From Clostridiales bacterium UBA4698 (GTDB lineage: Bacteria; Bacillota; Clostridia; TANB77; UBA1234), in the NCBI GenBank assembly GCA_002404755.1, contig DHKI01000036.1, forward strand, positions 1 through 8,777: DNA of 8,777 nt. Reading direction: 5' to 3'. Both the position numbers and the translations under genes were made by a program. Below the pieces are notes generated by a model. It was not told the DNA's origin. It did not search any database and was given only the letters and a program-made list of their open reading frames with translations. Of this stretch, positions 5,347-8,777 are shown piece by piece. Position 1 is the first letter of the stretch. Every line of letters starts with the position of its first letter.

Positions 5347-6591
5347 ATGAATGTTATTGTAATTGGTGGTGGACCTGCCGGAATGATGGCAGCCATTACA
5401 GCAAGTAAGAATGGAAGTAATGTAATATTGCTTGAAAAAATGCGTAGTGTTGGTAGAAAGCTATCAATAACAGGCAAGGGTAGATGCAATATAACAAATG
5501 CAACCGATATAGATAATTTCATAAAAAATGTGCCTGGAAACGGAAAATTCTTATATAGTGTATTCAATAGTTTCACTAATATTGATGCAATAAACTTTTT
5601 CCATTCTATTGGAGTTGAGACAAAAGTAGAAAGAGGAGAAAGAGTATTTCCAGTTACAGATGATGCCCTTTTTATAGTGGATAAGCTAAAAAAAGAAATG
5701 GATAAAAGAAAAGTAAAAGTAATTGTGAATTCAGCAGTAGAGGCTATTTTAATAAATGATGGAAAAGTGACAGGAGTAAAAACGGCAGATAAAAAATATG
5801 AATGTGATAGTGTAATTTTGGCTACAGGTGGTAAAAGTTATCCAATGACGGGTAGTGATGGAAGCGGATATGCACTTGCTAAAAAGTTAGGGCATACAAT
5901 AGTTGAGCCAAAGGCATCGCTAGTACCATTAGAGTTATACAAAGTTCCTAATTTGCAAGGACTTTCATTAAAGAATGTAGCAATAAAAATAAAAGATGGC
6001 ACAAAATGCGTATATGATGACTTTGGTGAAATGGTATTTACACACTTCGGAGTCTCTGGACCTATTATACTAAGTGGAAGTGCACATTTATTAAGAGTGA
6101 AAAATGTAAATCAAAAATTGCAAAATAGAGAAATTACTTTAAGTATAGACTTAAAACCAGTACTTCAAATAGAAAAATTAGAAGCTAGAATACAAAGAGA
6201 CTTAGAAAAGTACACTAAAAAACAATTTAAAAATTCGCTTGGTGACTTACTTCCAAGTAAAATGATAGATTATATATTATCAATAGCTAATATAGATGTT
6301 GAAAAACAAACAGACCAAATAACAAAAGAAGAAAGACATCATTTAGCATATTTATTAAAGAACCTAGAGTTTGAAATAAAAGACTTTAGACCAATAGAAG
6401 AAGCAATTGTAACTGCTGGAGGAGTAAGTACAAAAGAAATAAATTCTTCAACGATGGAGTCAAAAATAATAAAAGGTCTATATTTCGCAGGTGAAATAAT
6501 AGATGTAGATGCATACACAGGCGGATTCAATTTGCAAATAGCGTATAGCACAGGATATGTGGCAGGAAAAAGTGCAACAAATTGTATATAA
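5347..6591 (+). CDS. HI0933/YhiN-family FAD-dependent oxidoreductase (BaiN-like flavoprotein)
   Basis: 414 aa, complete, with SD AGAGGA about 8 nt before the ATG. The N-terminus MNVIVIGGGPAGMMAA is a dinucleotide-binding beta-alpha-beta fold (GxGxxG at 7-12), with E30 at the end of the second strand for the ribose. GRKLSITGKGRCNITN (36-51) is the family signature. SVILATGGKSYPMTGSDG (155-172) is the second FAD contact. The C-terminus has VTAGGVSTKEI and GLYFAGEIIDVDAYTGG, which closes on the FAD. Family names include aminoacetone oxidase-like, YhiN, and BaiN of bile-acid 7-dehydroxylating clostridia. No bile-acid genes are here, so a specific substrate is not supported. It is likely co-transcribed with the PLP enzyme. 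No convincing terminator follows it. Confidence 0.92.
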   Translation: MNVIVIGGGPAGMMAAITASKNGSNVILLEKMRSVGRKLSITGKGRCNITNATDIDNFIKNVPGNGKFLYSVFNSFTNIDAINFFHSIGVETKVERGERVFPVTDDALFIVDKLKKEMDKRKVKVIVNSAVEAILINDGKVTGVKTADKKYECDSVILATGGKSYPMTGSDGSGYALAKKLGHTIVEPKASLVPLELYKVPNLQGLSLKNVAIKIKDGTKCVYDDFGEMVFTHFGVSGPIILSGSAHLLRVKNVNQKLQNREITLSIDLKPVLQIEKLEARIQRDLEKYTKKQFKNSLGDLLPSKMIDYILSIANIDVEKQTDQITKEERHHLAYLLKNLEFEIKDFRPIEEAIVTAGGVSTKEINSSTMESKIIKGLYFAGEIIDVDAYTGGFNLQIAYSTGYVAGKSATNCI

Positions 6592-6695
6592 AACGTACAT
6601 TGCGAAAAATGCCTATTAATGTATTAGAATATAAAATATTAGATAAAACTATACATTTGTGAAATGCCAGAGAGACAATAACTAAATAACGCAAA

Positions 6696-6712
6696 TGTCG
6701 AAAAATGTCGAA
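6696..6712 (+). promoter_or_regulatory. Tandem Spo0A boxes upstream of the yigZ promoter
   Basis: Two perfect TGTCGAA heptamers, at 6696-6702 and 6706-6712, are in the same orientation and exactly 10 bp apart, separated by AAA. This is the arrangement of the two 0A boxes at the B. subtilis abrB promoter that a Spo0A dimer occupies. They end 19 bp upstream of the proposed -35 box, centred near -64. The spo0A gene is less than 1 kb downstream. Confidence 0.6.
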
Positions 6713-6731
6713 CGTGGAAGACGTAAAAAGC

Positions 6732-6761
6732 TTGTAACATTTTGTAAAAAATGAGTATAAT
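6732..6761 (+). promoter_or_regulatory. Promoter for the yigZ-family gene
   Basis: TATAAT (6756-6761) is perfect. TTGTAA (6732-6737) is a partial -35 with an 18-bp spacer. Predicted start is near 6768, just after the upstream ATG at 6766, which argues against that ATG as the translation start. Confidence 0.6.
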
Positions 6762-6789
6762 ATGATTGCAGAGGAAAGGGGAAACATCA

Positions 6790-7413
6790 GTGGTAGATAA
6801 CTTTTTTACTATTGAGGGAGAAGAAACTAAGGAGAAAGAGATTGTAGAGAAAAAGTCTAGGTTTATTGCTCAAATAATAAAAATAACATCAGAAGAAGAA
6901 GCAAATAAAAAGATATTAGAAATAAAGAAAAAGCATAGAGATGCAAAGCATAATGTTTTTGCATATAGGATAGTAAATGGAATAGAAAAGTTTAGTGATG
7001 ATGGAGAACCAAGTGGAACTGCGGGGGTTCCGATTTTAGATATTTTGCGAGGGGAAAAGTTAGAAAACATTTTATTGGTTGTTACTAGGTATTTTGGGGG
7101 GATACTGCTTGGCACTGGTGGGCTTGTTAGAGCTTATAGCAGTGCGGCAAAAGAAGCAATTTTAGCAATAAAAAAAGTGGAAATGAAATTATGTAGCGAA
7201 TATGAACTATTTGTAGAATATAATTATTATGACATATTGAACCATTATTTGAGAAAAAATGATGTAGTAATAAAAAACGTATCATATGGTGAAAAAATAT
7301 GTATAAATATAATTGTAGAAAAACGCAGAGAGACCGGCGTTATTAGTGAAATAAGTGACATTACAAATAGGACAGTAATTTCAAAAAATGTAGACACATA
7401 TTATTATGCATAA
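6790..7413 (+). CDS. yigZ: YigZ / IMPACT family protein (UPF0029)
   Basis: The start is placed at GTG 6790 (MVDNFFTIEGEE), preceded by GAGGAAAGGGG (6771-6781) at about 8 nt. The in-frame ATG at 6766 lies upstream of that SD and at the predicted transcription start. The resulting 207 aa fits the family. The N-terminal domain shows KKSRFIAQI, HNVFAYR (54-60), DDGEPSGTAG (70-79) and VTRYFGGILLGTGGLVRAY (98-116), the UPF0029 signature. The C-terminal part (about 135-207) corresponds to the ferredoxin-like DUF1949 domain. Bacterial YigZ is of uncertain function; the fold resembles translation-factor domain IV and eukaryotic IMPACT. It lies between a tandem Spo0A-box site and spo0A. Confidence 0.93.
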   Translation: MVDNFFTIEGEETKEKEIVEKKSRFIAQIIKITSEEEANKKILEIKKKHRDAKHNVFAYRIVNGIEKFSDDGEPSGTAGVPILDILRGEKLENILLVVTRYFGGILLGTGGLVRAYSSAAKEAILAIKKVEMKLCSEYELFVEYNYYDILNHYLRKNDVVIKNVSYGEKICINIIVEKRRETGVISEISDITNRTVISKNVDTYYYA

Positions 7414-7436
7414 ATTGTAAAAATATTACAATTTAT
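7410..7436 (+). terminator. AT-rich hairpin overlapping the yigZ stop codon (possible weak terminator)
   Basis: ATAAATTGTAA (7410-7420) pairs with TTACAATTTAT (7426-7436) with a 5-nt loop. The stem includes the yigZ TAA stop. Only one G-C pair is present per arm, and the T-run (GCTTTTT) follows 4 nt later and overlaps the spo0A promoter. It may attenuate rather than stop transcription, or act as a site for a dimeric protein. Confidence 0.4.
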
Positions 7437-7438
7437 TA

Positions 7439-7467
7439 TTGCTTTTTCCATAATTTGGTAGTATACT
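7439..7467 (+). promoter_or_regulatory. Promoter for spo0A
   Basis: TATACT (7462-7467) with TTGCTT (7439-7444) and a 17-bp spacer. The -35 is weak, and it lies on the 3' edge of the AT-rich hairpin. Predicted start is near 7474, leaving a short leader of about 34 nt with AGGAGG. Confidence 0.55.
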
Positions 7468-7507
7468 TTGAGTGTAGTAACAAGAAAAAATGTTAGGAGG
7501 AGTAAAA

Positions 7508-8308
7508 ATGCCAAATAAAATTAGTGTCGCAATAGCAGATGACAATGTGGAATTTGCAGAAATATTAAAAAATTTCTTAAACTCAAAGGAAGATATCGAA
7601 GTTGTAGGACTTGCATCTGATGGAGAGGAAGCTTTAAAATTAATTACAGACAAAACTCCAGATGTACTTTTGCTAGATATAATAATGCCACATCTTGATG
7701 GTATTGGTGTATTAGAGAGAATGAAAAAAATAGAAGGTGCAAAGAATGTATCAGTCATAGTGTTATCAGCAATTGGACAAGATGTAATTACTCAAAGAAG
7801 TATAATGTTAGGAGCAGAATATTATATGGTAAAACCATTTGAACTAGAATTACTATATAATAGGATAAAAGAAGTAAGACGTGGAATGGTTGAACCATTG
7901 AAAACAAATGTAAAAAAATTTGCATTACAAAATTCGTTTGAAAGCGTAAGCAAAGACACACTTGAAGCTTCAATAACAGAAATAATACATGAAGTTGGCG
8001 TTCCAGCTCACATAAAAGGCTACCAATACATAAGGGAAGCAATCGTACTTGCAGTTAATAATATGGATGTAATAAATTCAGTTACAAAGCAACTATATCC
8101 AACACTTGCAAGAAAATTTAAAACAACACCATCACGTGTTGAAAGAGCAATACGTCATGCAATAGAAGTTGCATGGGAGAGAGGCCAAATAGATGTAAAT
8201 AATCAGATGTTCGGAAACACAATATCAGCAACCAAAGGCAAGCCAACAAATTCAGAATTCATAGCAATGATAGCAGATAAGCTAAGACTTGAAATGAAAT
8301 CGGCATAG
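7508..8308 (+). CDS. spo0A: Sporulation transcription factor Spo0A
   Basis: The start is ATG 7508 (MPNKISVAIADDN), with AGGAGG (7495-7500) 7 nt upstream. The earlier ATG at 7490 precedes the SD. The product has 266 aa, full length. The receiver domain shows the acidic pair D11-D12, phosphoacceptor D57 in DVLLLDIIMPHLDG, the switch residue S87 in VIVLSA, and K109 in MVKP. After a linker (about 125-148) comes the Spo0A C-terminal DNA-binding domain, with the invariant helix-turn-helix TTPSRVERAIRHAIEVAW (207-224) and the final FIAMIADKLRLE. Phosphorylated Spo0A binds TGTCGAA boxes to start sporulation and repress growth-phase genes. In Bacillus the gene follows recN-spoIVB; here the upstream neighbour is yigZ. 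All key residues are intact. Confidence 0.98.
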   Translation: MPNKISVAIADDNVEFAEILKNFLNSKEDIEVVGLASDGEEALKLITDKTPDVLLLDIIMPHLDGIGVLERMKKIEGAKNVSVIVLSAIGQDVITQRSIMLGAEYYMVKPFELELLYNRIKEVRRGMVEPLKTNVKKFALQNSFESVSKDTLEASITEIIHEVGVPAHIKGYQYIREAIVLAVNNMDVINSVTKQLYPTLARKFKTTPSRVERAIRHAIEVAWERGQIDVNNQMFGNTISATKGKPTNSEFIAMIADKLRLEMKSA

Positions 8309-8320
8309 AAATAAAAATAT

Positions 8321-8366
8321 AAGATGACTTTTATAATAATTTAAAATTATAAAAGCCATCTTTTTT
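8321..8366 (+). terminator. Intrinsic terminator of spo0A
   Basis: AAGATGACTTTTATAAT (8321-8337) pairs with ATTATAAAAGCCATCTT (8346-8362) with a single A/C mismatch and an 8-nt loop, running into T6 (8361-8366). It begins 12 nt after the spo0A stop. Confidence 0.92.
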
Positions 8367-8416
8367 ATTCTTGTATATTTTCAAGACTATATTTGATAAT
8401 ATACCTATAGCTATTG

Positions 8417-8445
8417 TTGACAATGATGAACAAATGCTGTACACT
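8417..8445 (+). promoter_or_regulatory. Promoter of the small hydrophobic (toxin-like) gene
   Basis: TTGACA (8417-8422) is perfect and TACACT (8440-8445) matches 4 of 6, with a 17-bp spacer. Predicted start is near 8452, giving a leader of about 69 nt. Confidence 0.75.
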
Positions 8446-8451
8446 ACTAAT

Positions 8452-8484
8452 GATGAGGTTATTCGGATATGATGTGATTTGCCC
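8452..8484 (+). repeat. 5' arm of long-range inverted repeat (partner 8664-8694)
   Basis: GATGAGGTT (8452-8460) and ATGTGATTTGCCC (8472-8484) are complementary to AACCTCATC (8686-8694) and GGGCAAGTCACAT (8664-8676). The arms are nested in the order needed for one helix. The 9-bp block is exact and the 13-bp block has one T-G wobble. Between them, further pairs form with two bulges (A8461, C8464) and one A/A mismatch. The arm coincides with the predicted 5' end of the mRNA. Confidence 0.75.
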
Positions 8485-8509
8485 TTTTTGTTTTTACGAA
8501 TGAAGAGGG
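8482..8509 (+). promoter_or_regulatory. Leader hairpin covering part of the toxin SD
   Basis: CCCTTTTTGTTT (8482-8493) can pair with GAATGAAGAGGG (8498-8509) around a TTAC loop. There are twelve pairs, several of them G-U. The 3' arm contains the first three G residues of the SD. The hairpin shares its CCC with the long-range pairing at 8664-8694, so the two are partly exclusive. Confidence 0.5.
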
Positions 8510-8520
8510 AGGTGATGCCA

Positions 8521-8607
8521 ATGGTAGAAAACGATTACATATTATTTGCAATTGAAGTTCTATTGATAGCATCCTTCTTAAAGATACTAATCAATAAGAA
8601 GAAATAA
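8521..8607 (+). CDS. Small hydrophobic protein, candidate type I toxin (Hol-Tox/TxpA/BsrG-like)
   Basis: A 28-codon ORF: MVENDYILFAIEVLLIASF, then LKILINKKK. It has a short acidic/polar N-terminus, one membrane-spanning hydrophobic segment (about residues 6-23) and a basic tail. This is the layout of BsrG/TxpA and the C. difficile type I toxins. The SD is unusually strong: GGAGGTGAT at 8508-8516 is fully complementary to the 16S tail and lies 8 nt before the ATG. ATG 8515 is also in frame but too close to the SD. The gene has its own promoter, a terminator hairpin directly after the stop and a convergent antisense promoter beyond it. Sequence identity to a specific family cannot be claimed from 28 residues; the call rests on the whole locus. 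Confidence 0.68.
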   Translation: MVENDYILFAIEVLLIASFLKILINKKK

Positions 8608-8611
8608 CATA

Positions 8612-8653
8612 AAAAAATCACTCTATCCATTGGCTACGGTTGAGTGATTTTTT
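8612..8653 (+). terminator. Bidirectional terminator shared by toxin mRNA and antisense RNA
   Basis: AAAAAATCACTC (8612-8623) pairs exactly with GAGTGATTTTTT (8642-8653), with an 18-nt loop that can form little internal pairing. Read from either strand, the stem ends in a run of at least six T, so it can terminate both the toxin mRNA and the convergent antisense RNA. It begins 4 nt after the toxin stop. Confidence 0.85.
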
Positions 8654-8663
8654 ACTATAACCT

Positions 8664-8694
8664 GGGCAAGTCACATTGTGACCAAAACCTCATC
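8664..8694 (+). repeat. 3' arm of long-range inverted repeat (partner 8452-8484)
   Basis: GGGCAAGTCACAT (8664-8676) and AACCTCATC (8686-8694) complement the two blocks of the toxin leader. The arm lies between the bidirectional terminator and the antisense promoter, so it would be in the toxin mRNA only if transcription passes 8653. On the minus strand it is the first 30 nt or so of the antisense RNA. Confidence 0.75.
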
Positions 8695-8703
8695 TTTAAT
8701 TAA

Positions 8704-8731
8704 ATTATACTATAGTAACATAAAAAGTCAA
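8704..8731 (-). promoter_or_regulatory. Minus-strand promoter of the antisense RNA
   Basis: On the minus strand, TTGACT (8731-8726) and a perfect TATAAT (8709-8704) are separated by 16 bp. Predicted start is near 8697. It points back toward the toxin gene. Confidence 0.75.
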
Positions 8732-8751
8732 TACTTCGGTATTGATATTTT
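8728..8751 (+). terminator. UUCG-tetraloop hairpin, possible distal terminator of the toxin mRNA
   Basis: TCAATAC (8728-8734) pairs with GTATTGA (8739-8745) around TTCG, giving the exceptionally stable C(UUCG)G loop only when read as + strand RNA. TATTTTCT follows, a broken T-run. The hairpin overlaps the -35 box of the antisense promoter. A + transcript ending here would contain the 3' arm of the long-range repeat. Confidence 0.45.
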
Positions 8752-8777
8752 CTGAATGTGAAATGTAATTTTAAATT

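Larger units (their letters stand above)
8611..8697 (-). ncRNA. Candidate antisense antitoxin RNA
   Basis: Predicted from a strong minus-strand promoter (8704-8731) and the bidirectional terminator, giving an RNA of about 87 nt that contains no ORF of note. It is complementary to the toxin mRNA across the terminator hairpin, and across its whole length if the mRNA extends past 8653. Convergent 3'-overlapping antitoxin RNAs are the rule for the txpA/ratA, bsrG/SR4 and C. difficile systems. The 5' part of this RNA repeats the sequence of the toxin leader (GATGAGGTT and ATGTGA-TTGCCC blocks). Confidence 0.6.

Noticed and set aside
5247..5576. Minus-strand 109-aa frame and the other antisense frames lying over known genes
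   Set aside because: They are fully inside well-identified genes, lack SD sequences and have the F/I/L/S-rich make-up expected from the reverse of A-rich coding DNA.
6592..6690. Terminator after the flavoprotein gene
   Set aside because: Only weak inverted repeats such as AATGTAT/ATACATT with a long loop and no T-run; not enough to call one.
1..8777. CRISPR array, insertion sequence, tRNA or rRNA
   Set aside because: No regularly spaced repeats with spacers, no transposase or terminal inverted repeats, and no tRNA-like cloverleaf or rRNA sequence seen.

Overview
The window looks like chromosome from a low-GC, spore-forming member of the Clostridia. The DNA is very AT-rich with AGA/ATA-rich codon use, the ireB-ruvX-yrzB trio is a Firmicutes hallmark, and spo0A, the sporulation master regulator, is complete. 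Almost every gene is on the + strand with strong AGGAGG-type ribosome binding sites and textbook TTGACA/TATAAT promoters. The exact genus cannot be read from the sequence; an uncultured gut Clostridia lineage is only a guess.

Layout. 1-2475: the 3' part of a long coiled-coil protein with internal repeats, ending in a ParA/TadZ-like ATPase domain whose P-loop is degenerate. It is followed closely by ireB, ruvX (ATGA overlap with ireB) and the DUF1292 gene yrzB, then a terminator at 2490-2521. 2522-3891: two further small acidic DUF1292-type proteins (2859-3116 and 3344-3652), each with its own near-consensus promoter, and a tightly coupled 60-aa basic protein (3656-3838), separated by clear terminators. 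3963-6591: a promoter with a Spo0A-box-like site just downstream, then a two-gene unit coding for a PLP enzyme of the methionine gamma-lyase/aluminium-resistance family and an HI0933/YhiN-type flavoprotein. 6592-8366: a YigZ/IMPACT-family gene preceded by two perfect Spo0A boxes spaced 10 bp apart, then spo0A with its own promoter and a strong terminator. 8367-8777: no large gene, but a compact locus that reads as a type I toxin-antitoxin module. It has a strong promoter, a 28-codon hydrophobic ORF with a lysine-rich tail and a very strong SD, a bidirectional terminator hairpin, and a convergent antisense-RNA promoter.

The most interesting signals are non-coding. (a) The start of the predicted toxin mRNA (8452-8484) can pair almost continuously with a stretch about 200 nt downstream (8664-8694), like the 5'-3' locks of hok and AapA-type type I toxin mRNAs. 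A second hairpin covers part of the toxin SD. (b) The two extra DUF1292-like genes carry leader hairpins of the same design (4-bp lower stem, one bulged A on the 5' side, upper stem, 4-nt loop) 4-5 nt upstream of AGGAGGT, although the paired bases differ. This suggests a shared translational control element. (c) Spo0A-box motifs stand in front of two transcription units next to spo0A itself. All of these are sequence-based inferences and none has been tested here.
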